Of a stretch of 64,000 nt of DNA, positions 12,389 through 23,860 are shown piece after piece. Position 1 is the first letter of the stretch. Each line of letters begins with the position of its first letter. The DNA comes from Spirometra erinaceieuropaei (taxonomy: Eukaryota; Platyhelminthes; Cestoda; Diphyllobothriidea; Diphyllobothriidae), in the NCBI GenBank assembly GCA_902702965.1, contig CACRXP010000153.1, positions 549,408 through 613,407 on the forward strand, given 5' to 3'. A program made the translations under genes and the position numbers. The notes below the pieces were generated by a model. That model did not search any database. It was not told where the DNA came from and saw only the letters and a program-made list of their open reading frames with translations.

Positions 12389-12642
12389 ACATTTTTAGAT
12401 GGCCATCTCGATTACGCCGTTGTAGGAATTGGTAAAATCAAATTTATTCTATTCGCAACCAAGCCTTTCATGTTCATCTATGTTCGGAAAGTGTTCACAC
12501 TTATGTAGACATCTCCAAGGATGTGAAATTTCTACAGACACGAGGTAGTAACAACATCTTTCTCTTTCGATTGGAACACCTTTCGCCATATTTGCTAAAT
12601 ATAAGCCTTGCTTTACGCATGTGACTGCACACGATAGTGGTT

Positions 12643-12948
12643 TTATTGATAGTAACAGAGTAAAAAGTTAGATTTTGATGAAATTGCCAACCCTCTGGTC
12701 ATTTCCTTTCTTTCTATCGCATTTAAATAATCAGCGAAAAATTTAACGGTTTTTTGCGGTTGATTATTGACTATTTGCTGAGGGCAAAAGCATGTTGAAA
12801 AGTCTTGAAAAGGATTTTCTGCACAAAATATCACTCCGCTTTTCGTCAGGAGATTAAACAAATCCGCCAATCTAAGACATAAAAAATGATTCTCGAGTGC
12901 GTCATATTCGCCTTGGTAAGCATCTCGTGTTAGGATCAATATCTTATC
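12643..12948 (-). CDS. Candidate terminal exon, unknown protein
   Basis: About 100 codons are open on the minus strand, ending in TAA. A good acceptor-like tract (GCATGTTTTTAG) lies at its 5' edge, so it could be a last exon starting near 12948; an ATG at 12963 would also give a 106-aa frame. Segments include HFLCLRLADLFNLLTKSG, FCPQQIVNNQ and LNAIERKEMTRGLAI. The composition is protein-like with many charged residues, unlike the Phe/Ile/Ser-rich chance frames nearby. I recognise no domain and found no upstream exon. Confidence 0.35.
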   Translation of the reverse strand, partial: DKILILTRDAYQGEYDALENHFLCLRLADLFNLLTKSGVIFCAENPFQDFSTCFCPQQIVNNQPQKTVKFFADYLNAIERKEMTRGLAISSKSNFLLCYYQ

Positions 12949-12964
12949 ACTAAAAACATGCAAG

Positions 12965-14390
12965 GGCCAAGAAAATTAGCCTACGTCATCTGTAAGCATA
13001 CAAGTCTGTTCGGATGCAAGGTTACGTAGATATTAACAAGCAATTTTAAATATTTGGACCGATAAAATTCTTCGCAGTCATATCCTGCATGCCAACTAAC
13101 GAACGTTATGCCATAGGACATATTCCACATATAATAGATAGGCAGCACTCAAAAATGTGCAATAGACCAGACACATACGTTTGCAAAAAGAGACCTGTGG
13201 TTAACTCCTCTTAATAAAGCACAAATACAAATTAGTGTGAGCGGTTTGGAGGACAATGCCATTGGTAACGATCCACAAAGGTCGGCGGAAAATAAAACTG
13301 CTGGTAAATATCAACAAAAACATATCCATTTTATCTTGTCACTTAATGCCAGGTAGCCCGGGTATAGTGTCATTTTTGCAAAATGAAAACGCTTGACTTT
13401 ATAGTGGGCACGGAGTGTACGACACTTTCAAACATTTTATTCCGAAATAAACCCTAACCGTCGTATCTACCAGGCATCCTTCATTATAATTACATTTGCT
13501 CAGTCAGCAGCAGGTAGGTCTGCCTAACACCACTGCAATAACTATACAGAAGTCAACAAATCAGATCGATTTATGGAAAGCCTATAATTATTGGCAATTA
13601 TTATACCACTGATTACATAGCTAGCGTATGAAATATATGAAAGGGTCTGAGGCGGTGGATTTACTCTACATTGGCGCACTGACATCCCCGGAAATTATAC
13701 AAGGCAAGGCGAAACTGGACATTTTATGTTAGAAAAACAAGGCAAAGCCAATGGGTCCACTGATGAGACGAAACTTTTGCAGCTGCGTCGATAATCGACG
13801 TAGAATAAAGAAATTAATCAAATCCGCGTTTTTAGCTAGTGGCTGTGATTTCATAACGTTGAATTATTACACAGTTGTGAAATACTGGCTGCTTTTTGGG
13901 GGTTTATGAACATTAACCAGTTATTCCGCGATTGCTGACAGATTTCAATCAAAATATACATATTAAATTTTAGATCATGCCCAACACGGTCTTATGCTTG
14001 AATAGATCTTCATTAGCGCATTAATTTCCTTGGAAATTAAACTAAGACAATACTGATTAATACCGACAGCTAAATAGATAGAGCAAATATACTACAAGGC
14101 AGTTTGAAAATAAACAATTATTTCTGTCGCAAGTTGGTTACGACCTGTTTTTCTTCCCGAAATGTCCGTAGATTGTAACTCTTATGCCATAGGAACGTAA
14201 TATAAATTGTTGTTGAAAACATTAACACAGGGCATACATAAGTTTGACAACTGGTGCTGCACTCTGAATAAGCACGTCAACACGCACAGGTTCAGTCTGT
14301 TTGCCCTAGTCACAGACTCACCCAACACCTATCCAATGTCCGCGAGGCACATGGATTTCACATATTGATAGGTAACACATATTTAAGGGT
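12965..14390. other. Non-coding stretch upstream of family gene 1
   Basis: No frame of note and no repeat recognised. It ends at the core promoter of the gene starting at 14427. Confidence 0.45.
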
Positions 14391-14391
14391 G

Positions 14392-14426
14392 TATAACCTA
14401 AGCGCCCGCAATTGTTTGATGAAAGA
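14392..14426 (+). promoter_or_regulatory. TATA core promoter of family gene 1
   Basis: TATAACC at 14392 is followed by TAAGCG, ATTGTTTGATG and the start ATG 35 bp after the TATA start. The gene at 42.8 kb has TATAAAA, TAAGCG, ATTGAGTTTATG and its ATG at 36 bp. The shared order and spacing imply a real promoter with a leader of only a few bases. Function is inferred from conservation between the two copies. Confidence 0.55.
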
Positions 14427-15458
14427 ATGAAATCGCATGTTGCTGTTTCCTTTATGTTCTTTTACGTGCAATGTTGCTTTGTTTTAACTAGTGAGACTAA
14501 CGTATATAATCGTCAATTACCATTTCAATTTATGTGTATCATGTGACATAGAAATACGTATGCATCTAATGAATTCCATTTCTTATATCGTAAATTATTA
14601 AATGTGAAAGCTTATATTCTCACGTGTTTAATTCTTAAATCGTTATTTTAAATTGCTAAACTCCCTATATTTTTCGCACTGATTGTTTGTGGCTGGACGT
14701 TCGCGAAACAAGGGGGTGTTAATCAGTGCAAAAGCCGTTTTTTTTAAAGATACATATATAATATTTTGACTGCGGCAGTTTCGGTAACCGATTTAATCAT
14801 TAGGCACGCCAAAATGTCCTTGGAAGGATGGCAAAATTATCCTCGGTGACGTCGCAAAATTCTTTGAACGACATGCACTTCGCCTCCGTTTTGAGGACAC
14901 ATTACTAATTGGAGAAAAACACACAGACTTCAAGCTAATAATCAACCGAACATCCTCACGTTTTGAATGCACATTCTGGCGAGACATAGCGCCAGCAAAC
15001 TACATGCAGTTTACATGCATATCTCGGATTCGAACTACAAAAATTAACATAGAGCAACAAGTAAGACATACATCGATGAGTGTATGTGCAAATATTTTAC
15101 ACAGTTTTCCCACATTTATATCGCACTCATAAAACTGCATTTCTTTTTTTAATAGATTCAAATTTGGAATATATTTTATAAACTCTGGGGTAAAGCTCAA
15201 CGTGTATCCTTCAATCTAACTGGCCTTGCATTAAAGGCAATTGTCGATTTCACTTACTGGCAAAGGGAAAATTACTTGGCAAACTTAATTCGAATGTCCT
15301 CGATCGATCTTTGTGGCGTATTTACAAAGGTTGCAATATGCCCTTACATATCCACCAATGTCGATCTGTTAAATCTACTAGGTATGAATGCCAAGGAGTT
15401 CTATTTGTATCTACAACGAGCCATTTTTGATACTCGGTCCAGAGACTGCCTTCAGTGA
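14427..15458 (+). CDS. Three-exon secreted cysteine protein, family member 1 (intact)
   Basis: Exons are 14427-14490, 14804-15060 and 15156-15458, with introns A|GTGAGA...TAG (313 nt) and CAA|GTAAGA...TTTAATAG (95 nt), phases 1 and 0. The joined frame is 207 codons plus TGA without interruption. Residues 1-15 form a signal-peptide-like segment (MKSHVAVSFMFFYV) followed by Cys-Cys at 16-17. The mature part has cysteines at 26 (KCPW), 77 (FECTF), 93 (FTCIS), 160 (DLCG), 169 (ICPY) and 205 (RDCLQ), consistent with three disulfides. N-glycosylation sequons lie at N69 and N127. No known domain is recognised. The product is predicted to be secreted; its role is unknown. A sister pseudogene follows 0.9 kb downstream in the same orientation. 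Its intact frame and splice sites argue that it is live. Confidence 0.78.
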
Positions 15459-16364
15459 CACTGTGCAGCATACTAAATCAAAACCCACGAAAACGAAATT
15501 TTCGCTGTTACAACGAACCAACGCTGTTTTTAATTTATACGCCACCGTCTGTATGATCTTCCTTTCAATCAAATTATTTAAATTTGCTACGTACCTTATT
15601 TAGGCAACTGGAATTTCAGTAGGCTGTGTACAAAATTATGATCATTGTGAGTAAATTGTTAGGGTTGTTTTTGACAAATACGCATAACAAGAATTTCATA
15701 AGTGTTTTCGATTGGGGTGGATGCACCAGAAAATCATACTTCATTTTAACATGCCGGGATTTTGTTATTACTAGCATTTTGTACTTCTTAACGTTAAATT
15801 GGGGTAGTCAATCGATTTTTTTTTCCTAACACACGAGTAAAGTCTCCGTAACGTCTTCGAAAGCGACTGACTTAAAGACCTGGGAATACCGGCACCATTA
15901 CTGTGAAACACATTGTCCCAGTATTGCACAGGACATTATTTATTTTTCCAATGGGGTTGGCGAAATGTCTATAAATATGATCCTAGATAGCACGGTATTT
16001 TTTATAAATTGTAGTCGCGGCCAAGACTCAATCAGCCAGGAAAGTGATGGAGAAGGCACAGGAATGTACTTAGTTCACAAACAAGTGGTCACTATTTCGG
16101 TTTAGGTGCTTGCCGCCACCTTAATCTGTAAAAACAGTCAATTTGTACTTGTTCAACTATTTGTACCGTTTGAATACTAATATTATTTGTACCGAAGTTT
16201 TAAACTGACGATGACCCATGATTATATGTCGGTGTACTTATAGACCCCTGACGTCTTCGGATATACTTTAACACGGTTTATTGCATTTCCATGCGTAAAA
16301 TAATTATTTGGAGTGATAAATCAATAATAGAAAACAAAGATCTTGCAAATCAACCACGATCTGC
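15459..16364. other. Spacer between family members 1 and 2
   Basis: Presumed 3' untranslated region of member 1, then AT-rich DNA. No AATAAA was seen close to the stop; short frames at 15388-15829 have no motif. Confidence 0.45.
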
Positions 16365-17327
16365 ATCCCATAGCGATCTGCGCTTCACTTGAAACGGTTA
16401 TTTGCAGAATGTTGTTTCTATATAAATGGTAAGGCTATGCTTCTTTACTGGCATTGACCTTTACATTCTATGTATATAATGGAAGACAGGATTGTGCGCA
16501 TCCTTAATGAATTCCACTTCTTTCCTCTTGTACATTGATACAGCAAACAGTTTGCAGGTTGTTGCACTGTTAATGAGTACGTCTGCTGTTTGCTAATCGA
16601 TAAACATTTTGCAATGACATTTGTCATAATTCCATAAAGCGCTTCATTACTAGAAATACCAAAATATCCTCAAAATGACGTCGGCATTAGCCTCCGCGAA
16701 GTCGCGGAATACATCATACGACAATTGTTTCACCTCCGTTTTGAAGGCACACATGTGATTGGGGAAAACGCGTACGGATGTCAAAATAATAATAAATCGA
16801 ACATCCTCATTTTTCGACTGCACTTTCTTGAGAGACATATCACCTGCAAGTTATGTGCAATACATATGCTTAACTCTAATTCCTAAATTTAGGGTTCATA
16901 TATTGCGATAGGTAAGGCATATATAAAGTATGGATACTTAATGTGTCAGCAATGCTTAAGACAAATTGTTTGCCGGTATATTTCACTCAGATCCTCATTA
17001 ACGGCACATAATTTTTGAAAAGTAGATACAACCTTGGAACGATTACGATAACCAGTGCAGTAACCCCGGAAATGTTCCGTTCAGTCTACGTGACTAAGCA
17101 TTAGAGGCAACGACGAATTTACTTATAGGAAAGACGAAAACCGCTCACCAAATATGAATTGACTGTCCTTACTCGATATTTGCAGGGTATTTGCAAAAGG
17201 CATAATTCGCCCTTATGCATCCACCAATAGCGTTATATTAGATTTGTTAAGAATGAATGTCAGGGAATTCTATGCGTCTCTTGAACGAGCTATTTTGGAT
17301 GGTGAGACCACAGAGTGTCATCAGTGA
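16365..17327 (+). pseudogene. Secreted cysteine protein family member 2 (pseudogene)
   Basis: All three exons are recognisable: 16365-16428 (64 nt), 16654-16911 (258 nt) and 17026-17327 (302 nt). Exon 1 has lost its ATG (now ATC), has TAG as codon 3, but keeps AECCFYIN and a GTAAGG donor. Exon 2 starts IPKYPQ (Cys26 changed to Tyr), continues REVAEYIIRQL, then shifts frame near 16785 and resumes in FFDCTFLRDISPASYVQY, ending at a TAG next to a GTAAGG donor. Exon 3 has one-base indels and an in-frame TGA but preserves LLDICRVFAKG, RPYASTN and the ending TECHQ. An AATAAA lies at 17382. Certainly a dead paralogue of member 1; exon sizes stay within one base of the intact gene. Confidence 0.8.
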
Positions 17328-17381
17328 CTTTTAGCATGACAAAATAGCGAAAAATATGAAGTAGAGACTTTTTCATTGTTG

Positions 17382-17387
17382 AATAAA
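17382..17387 (+). promoter_or_regulatory. Polyadenylation signal AATAAA
   Basis: Lies 55 nt after the TGA of family member 2, a position comparable to the signals after the members at 24.6, 44.3 and 62.4 kb. Confidence 0.5.
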
Positions 17388-17389
17388 TG

Positions 17390-18039
17390 TGATTTCCGCT
17401 AAACATTCACCTTCCATTTGAATATGTTTCAAAAAGATTTATATGTCTTCATTTGAGACTGGACAGCATAATCAAGGATTCGGTCTTTAAGAGTGAATGT
17501 TTGGAATCAAAGAAATGTTTGGAAAATAGTGGGACCAGCTGACCACTGTTCGTTATTGCACGCCTAGTATTTATGTACCATTGTTCCCCTGGTCAGGATG
17601 CCTTCGTGGGCGTTAAGCATTATATGTTTCCAATCAGAGCAACGTCGGCCTTTTGGGTGCCTTTGCGAACGACTGAGATAGCGCCTAAATAAAAGGTCTA
17701 AGATATTGAACCCTTTAAAATAGCTCAGATTGGCTCAATAAGCACATTGTACGAATTATGCTTGTAATAACGGGGACTGGTTGGAGAGCGCTCACTTACT
17801 TCTTCACCGATACAACAATGTAGTCGCAATAAAGGAGAAAACTCGTGAAATAATATCTTTCCTATGCACGTTTCTCAAAATGCTAGGCACTTGCTAGAAC
17901 GTTTCTGGAAGTCCCTGTCGTGGAGTTAGCTAAAGTATAAAAGAGGTCTATCCCTCTGTTTTGTTCCCTGTATGAAGACGGTGACATTTTTCGCAAATGG
18001 CACCTACGCTCCATCTTCGTGTTTGGCGACGTTGCAATA
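17390..18039. other. Non-coding stretch
   Basis: No frame or repeat recognised before the interspersed repeat at 18.04 kb. Confidence 0.4.
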
Positions 18040-18450
18040 TTGCCGTCGAACTTTGCAAACATTTGAGCAAGCAGGAAACATCCTACAAAATGTAGGTTAG
18101 GAAAAACAAGGGATTTCTTACAAAAAGGCTGTCGGACAGGAAAACATGTTGCGGCGAGCCGGGCATATGTTTGTTTATAGAAAAAGGACTTGGTTTTTAT
18201 GATGCGAAAATGTTAGATTATGCAGCAAGAAACCGCAAAATGATTAGGCATACCATCAGTTCACGTGAACGTAATAGGAACCGTTTATCATAGACCAGCT
18301 GCTAAACCGTCTTTGTGAGCATGGTGTAATAAGCGTTTGTTGATACATAGTACTTGGTTGCCTTAAAGTAGGTTGTTCCACCACAGATTATGACCCAATT
18401 GCCTTTTTTCGCATATAGTGTTCAGTCCGCTATGGTGCTTATCTTGAAAG
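18040..18450 (+). repeat. About 400-bp interspersed repeat, copy 1
   Basis: Matches the reverse complement of 41210-41600 over several blocks: GCAAGCAGGAAACATCC, GGAAAAACAAGGGATTTCTT, GTGAGCATGGTGTAATAAGCG, GATACATAGTACTTGG and AGGTTGTTCCACCACA. There is no long open frame. Probably a non-autonomous element or an element end. Confidence 0.65.
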
Positions 18451-18619
18451 CCATCTCCTTCTACTTAATATTGTATTGTGTTTCGAAAATAAATACTACG
18501 AGCTCCGTTATGCATGGAGGTCTACTATCTTTAATACCCAAGAGTTAACATTGCATCTATAAATTGTTCCAAATTGTGAACTGTACCATTTACAGTGCGT
18601 CCCCGATTTCAGGAAACGT

Positions 18620-19556
18620 TGATCAAAATTCTGGAATGCGTTTCCGATTAGGAAGGATTACTCAAATGGGGTTGCTATACTAATTATCAAGCAGCATTAC
18701 CTTATTAAAATTAGGACATTCCAGGATGTCGGCTTTGGAATGCACTTCGTCTTGACCTCCTGCAGAAACCACACTCGGTATAAAATGACCACTTATATAG
18801 CATGCATTTTTCTTATTAGTTTTCAATGGTCTTATTAATTCAAGTATATTTTATTGAGAATTTGCACAAAAATATGCGTTCTTTTGCTCATTGGGAAGGA
18901 AATTACATCGCCTTCATATGTTATGCCCGAAAAAAGTGTGCATTTGGGTTTTAAACTGCTTTCCCAATTCCCAAATAATTTTGAGCCCGGTCTGCAATTG
19001 CATAAGCGTTTAACAATTTTCGTCACAAGATGCATGCTTTCAGCGTAAGGAAAATCATATATACCCCTAAAGCTTTAAGTAGATACCACATAGAGGCCAT
19101 GACATTTATTAATAGATCCGGACTCTGTTGTCCATTTCATGAGAAGCATAAGTAAATGGGCATGTGTGGTCTTGCATGCATGGTTATCGTACGGTTTTAA
19201 AAAATCTCAGCATCAAACACTGTTTTAGTACCTTAATACACATTTTGTTCGGGCATAACAAATGAAAACCAGGTTACATTCTTCCAAATAAGCAAACCGA
19301 CGCATATTTTACGCATGTTCTCAATAAAATATATTTGAATTTATAAGACAATCGAAAATCAATAGGACAAATACATGCTCCATAAGTAGTCACTTTTTAC
19401 TGAATGTGGTTTCTGTAGGAGGTCAAAACAATGTGCTTTCAAAAGTTGACATCGTGGCATGTCCGAAATGTTATAGGGTTATGCTGCATGAAAATCAGTA
19501 CAATAACCTCATTTAAGTAATTCTTCCTAATCGGAAACGCATTCCAGAATTTTAGC
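18620..19556. mobile_element. Foldback (long inverted repeat) element, copy B
   Basis: The best preserved copy. The left arm (18624-18870) begins AAAATTCTGGAATGCGTTTC and continues GATTAGGAAGGATTACT. The right arm (about 19318-19553) is its inverse, ending GAAACGCATTCCAGAATTTT. Arms of about 235-245 bp match with scattered differences. The roughly 450-bp centre has no transposase frame. It is homologous to the copies at 1.1-2.1 and 60.5-61.1 kb and single arms at 0.34, 37.6 and 63.3 kb. Confidence 0.8.
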
Positions 19557-21305
19557 CAATGTTTTGGCAATGTTTTGGCCAATGTCGTGACGATGGGATT
19601 ACCGACTGCTGGTCGATCTGTTAATTTTACCTGTCTGATAAGTCGTTATGGTGCTCAATAAGATAGTCAACTTGATGCGTCCCTTCCTTTTACTGTTTCA
19701 CATACGTTCCTGCATCGTCTGTTTTTCTGCCGAATGCAGGCAGCATTTGGAAGACCACAATAGTATTTGTTCAGAATGTGTGTATTGTATCCTTTTTGTT
19801 ATGGCCTGGCACATGTGTATGAAAAGCTGATGTTTTCAATAAACATCACGTTACGAACTATTATTATCTATGCAGGCCGTCTAATTGCGATGCCGATCGA
19901 GTGTGTATGAAACCAGATATCATCTAGCTGGATCACCTGTTGCAAATAAAGATGGCGTGCAGATCATACATCTGCAAGACAGTCCAGAGAGGAAACTGGC
20001 GCTGACGGGAGCATTCTGTGCAGACAATAAGACTTTATCGCAATTACCTCCTCAGTTCTCTGTTTATGTCTTACCTGCGGGGCGGATTAAAAGCACAATT
20101 CCGCTAAAGTCCTTTATCACACTGACATCTGCTATTCTGCATTAAGCGCTTTTTGACCGGATGAAGAATCTATAATCACTTTGAGAAAAACGGCTCTAGG
20201 GACATGCTTTGCAATTCCCTGCGACGTTCAGATATCTCTAACTAGAAGCTCGATATTAAGAGTAGGCTCTGTCATTTTTCACAGGATTTATTGAATTAAA
20301 AAGTTTGGCCACGCTGCGGCTGAAAGTTGGCGTTTCCAATATTGATGTCGTGGACTTCGGTATTTTGGAAAGACAAGCCCCCGTTATCGCCAATATCGCG
20401 GTATATATGGTATGACAGGGCACCTTTAAAACCTGAGGTCTAGCTTTACCTTCGTCGCCCGTTTTGTTTACGGCAAAGAGAATGACCTTTATTATCTACT
20501 AGTTTGCTTGTTATGGCCTTCGTTTTGCATTGTTAATATCGTCTTTATTCCTCATTTTCTATAGCCCAGCAGATTGTGGTTCATTCGGATTACCGTCCCT
20601 TGACTGCCTTCAGTATTACTGTGCGTTTTAATGAGTATTAGAACTGTATAACATTTCTTATTTATGACAGAGGTAAAGTTTTTTTATTTAATTGGACTTT
20701 ATTAGATGCTATCTGACCATGGGCAACAACTGAGTTGCAGTGACACATTTGCCTTCACCCATACAGAATTGCCAAGAAATTCTAAATCTAATTAACGCGT
20801 AGTTAACGATAGCTATTATGTTCTCAAGGCAGATTTGTAGGCATATGTACGACAACTCCCAAAGTCATTTGGCCGATTGTGTACGCGTTATGCATGCTGA
20901 TCCTAAACAATCACCGAAGTATAGCAAAACAAAGCTAGCCTGTTTGTCCGTCCGAGAGCGTACGCGCCATTCGCTTCTCCATTCGGTATCGGGAAATAAA
21001 CTGACAATGTTTACTTATATTTGTTTTAACAAAAGATAATCCTACTCACAGGTGCCGGTCTGGTGAAGTAATAACTGCAGTGCAGCGATTGTCGCGATTC
21101 TCAGCAGGACTGCTTGTTCACGACCATAGAAGTGCTTTCTTAGTTCCGTATCATTTGAAGTGACGACAAAAAAAACTACTGTACGCTAGCTGGATCGTAA
21201 ACTGGAGGCTTAACTGCATTCAGAATTAGATGAGATATTAAAAGAATTTCAAAGTCTCTTAAGCACCTTACTGTAAAAACAAACTCAATGTAATTAATTC
21301 CTGGG
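19557..21305. other. Mostly non-coding; two weak frames
   Basis: A frame at 19648-19830 contains a hydrophobic start (MRPFLLLF) followed by CFSAEC, faintly like family exon 1, but no exon 2 follows. A frame at 19885-20145 is protein-like but is bounded by a TAA and has no clear acceptor. Neither is called as a gene. Confidence 0.35.
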
Positions 21306-21309
21306 GCAT

Positions 21310-22071
21310 TCGGAAACCAGGTTTATCGCAAAGAACATCGCCAAACGACCCATCAAAGCCGCCACACCGACCGCCGAAAAAAACTGTGTTCCTCAAAACC
21401 TTTTTCAAGGTGACGCTGCGCGCAAAGTCCTGAGGAGATGCCTTGATCAAGCTGTCTTGAGAACCTTCCCAGCAGTAAGTGCTCAAATATCATTCTCTGC
21501 TTACCCTATTTTATGCGGAGAAGTTAAGCATAAGTTGCCAAAGCAGACCACCTCGATGTGCATATATTCCTTCACCTGTTCCAGTGGAGCAGACTATATG
21601 TGTCGCACAGGCCGGCGCTTGTTCAAAAGCATACGGAAACACCTCCCGTCATGGCTGGGAAATGGCGAAACGAGGAGCATGAGCATCGCCATTCTCGCTC
21701 ATCTTGTCGGTTCCGGGCATCGCGTGGATCCCAATGAAGTTTTTCGTGTGATTTATGTAGTCCCATTGACCTACCCTAAGCTACGTGGCCAGCGCCTGTT
21801 AGCGACAGCGGAAGCGGCCGTCATTAGGCTACAAAAGCCAACCATGTGCGTACAGAAGATCCACGTTCAGGCTCTGAGCCTACAGTGGTCGAAGGTCGAC
21901 GAATGCTGCAACTGTTCCCGCGTCCCTTTCGCTCTCACTCCACCCCTGACAGTAACTGCCATAACCCCCTCCCCTCCCCCACATTCCCCCACTCTGCCTG
22001 TGTTTCGGGGAGAACTTTTATCGATTTCTCTTATCGCTGATATGTTTTACGTCGACCTCTTTCCCATATAA
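21310..22071 (+). pseudogene. PLE C-terminal GIY-YIG endonuclease region
   Basis: The sequence begins in the thumb/linker (PGLSQRTSPND, then KTVFLKTFF), shifts frame near 21407 and continues KVLRRCLDQAVLRTFPAVSAQ. It then enters the endonuclease domain: SMCIYSFTC, DYMCRTGRRLFKSIRKHLPSW, ILAHLVGSGHRVDPNEVFRVI and the C-terminal block LLATAEAAVIRLQKPTMCVQK. The usual GIY-Tyr-IGET signature is degenerate here (DYMCRTG), so cleavage activity is unlikely. The upstream RT domain is missing. The related tails at 46.3-46.7 kb share the VDPNE-FR-IY, VRLQ-P-MC-QK and Pro-rich blocks, and the 53 kb copy shares SMCIYSFTC; all appear to be one PLE subfamily. Confidence 0.8.
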
Positions 22072-22883
22072 CTGCCCTGGCCCGCCGAGAGTTTAATGAA
22101 AGCTACGTATACTTTCCACCTCATTTTATTTACAAACTTGTCGAAATTGTAATAATCTCAAAGAACAACTATGTTAGTTCTTTGTACTTGATCCCATATC
22201 TTATAGGACATCGCTATGTAAGCAGTTATCCTACTTTACTCTGTTCGATTTTTAATTTGAGATACTTTGATAGACGAAAGACTTCCGTAGAAGAAATCAG
22301 TAATTCGACACTTACTTTTATCCAAAACAAATAAACAAATAAACAGCTTCACTAGTCTTCTGTTAGTTATTTATCTACACCTTGAAGAATTAGGGGAATT
22401 CGAGACCTATTTACGAAAATGGAAACGCAAAACACCCTAGCAGTAAAACATTGGGCATTAGTATCCCCTGAACAATCAGCTGAGTGTTTTAAGAAACAAA
22501 TGAATAATAAACGACAGTCAGTACCACGAACTATAATTGATGAATTAGGACAAGTTTCAACAAATAACAACGAAATAGCAAACGCATTCAACAAATACTT
22601 TTCAACCAACTACACAGTCGATGTTGGAGTGACTCCCCAACTGACCGAAATGACAGATAACTTATTCACACCAGAATATTTTCCAAAATGACGCGAACAT
22701 AACCATACTACTTGGGACATATTGAATAATATATAAAAATGCAGAATGCCAGTCGTATCATAAATTTTAATGGGGGATTTAGAACCGTTCCGCCCAAATG
22801 ACGTCTGGCATTAATTAAATGAATAACCCGACATCCAGACATCCTCTAATTCCAGACATTTTCTTTTCTCTCTCCGCATCCAG

Positions 22884-23152
22884 TCCTATCTGTCCAATCG
22901 ATATCAGGCTGTGATGGTTGGTAAACGCTACGCAGTACTTCACTCAATCACAAGTGGTGTTCTTTAAGGCACAGTTCCGTGTCTGTTATCCCTCCTTCTG
23001 TACACCAATTATATTTCGTTGGAAGTCAGAAATTCGCAAACTTCGATCTATGACGATGAACTCAAGTGTGTTTACTCATTTTCTAAGGACATCGCGAATG
23101 TTTATGTTGAAAAAATTAATGCCAATATACCACGCTCAAGCAGATGGAATTC
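22884..23152 (+). repeat. RT-core duplication, left copy
   Basis: Starts TCCTATCTGTCCAATCGATA and matches 23479-23747 almost base for base at an offset of about 595. It includes the GVL-GTVP motif and the YDDELKCVYS segment. Confidence 0.85.
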
Positions 23153-23478
23153 AACATGACAGATGGAGTTTTCGCCGTTCAAGTGTAGTTTCGTGTAGTT
23201 TGGTCCTGCACAACTTTGTGGTCCCATAAGTTTTCGGAATAACCCACTCGCAGAATGCTTCACCATAAAGGACCTAGTTTTCAGTTGTATAAAAAGACTT
23301 GCTTTAATGCCTCACGCAGGTAAAATCTCCGCCAAAGCCGCGCAGATATGCGGGTTAAAATCGCATATTTTTCTCTTTGCGCAAATGAAGCTAAGACTTT
23401 ATCAAATGTATTTTCTTTCTATTCTCGAGTTCTGTTATGCTTTCTTTAGTTTACTGAACGCCTGCGACCGTAATAAAA

Positions 23479-23747
23479 TCCTATCTATCCAATCGATATC
23501 AGAAAGATATGATTGGTAATAGCTACGCAATACTTCACTCGATCACAAGTGGTGTTCTTCAAGGCACGGTTCCGGGTCTGTTATGCCTCCTTCTTTACAC
23601 CAATTATATTTCGTTGGAAGTCGGAAATTCGCAAACTTCGATCTATGACGATGAACTCAAGTGCGTTTACTCATATTCTAAGGACACCGCGAATGTTTAT
23701 GTTGAAAAAATTAATGCCGATATACCACGCTTAAGCAGACGGAGTTC
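23479..23747 (+). repeat. RT-core duplication, right copy
   Basis: Second copy of the LINE RT core. After it, TTTCTTTAGTTTAATGAACG repeats the block at about 23440-23460, so a longer tandem duplication lost the thumb region in its second unit. Confidence 0.85.
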
Positions 23748-23860
23748 TGCTATCCTTTCTTTAGTTTAATGAACGCCTGCGACCGTAATAAAATCGAAAA
23801 TCTCCAGGGACGTTTTACCCGGAAACTGTTCTCTCACGCTTCGTTCAATATTTATAATAC

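Larger units (their letters stand above)
22380..23860 (+). pseudogene. Rearranged CR1/Jockey-like LINE ORF2
   Basis: The piece at 22419-22691 encodes the linker before the RT (KQMNNKRQSVPRTIIDELG, EIANAFNKYFST). After a gap the RT core appears: ITSGVL-GTVP--LLLLYTNYISLEV and a YDDELK box (corresponding to the A-DD catalytic box) at about 22910-23150, then thumb sequence to 23480. A second RT core copy (23479-23745) follows directly and joins to NACDRNKIENLQGRFTRKLF, the usual end of such RTs. The fingers domain and endonuclease are missing. The frame is interrupted by stops and shifts. The second core copy reads GVLQGTVPGLLCLLLYTNYI, close to the standard non-LTR motif. Confidence 0.8.

Noticed and set aside
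16650..16838. Minus-strand 62-codon frame opposite family member 2
   Set aside because: Antisense shadow of exon 2; the similar antisense frame at 14793-14987 lies opposite exon 2 of member 1.
19648..19830. Possible ninth family signal exon (MRPFLLLF, then CFSAEC)
   Set aside because: Length and phase do not fit the 64-nt exon and no exon 2 or 3 follows within several kb.
21846..22040. Alternate frames over the PLE endonuclease tail
   Set aside because: They are shadows of the frame carrying VDPNE and RLQKPTMCVQK.
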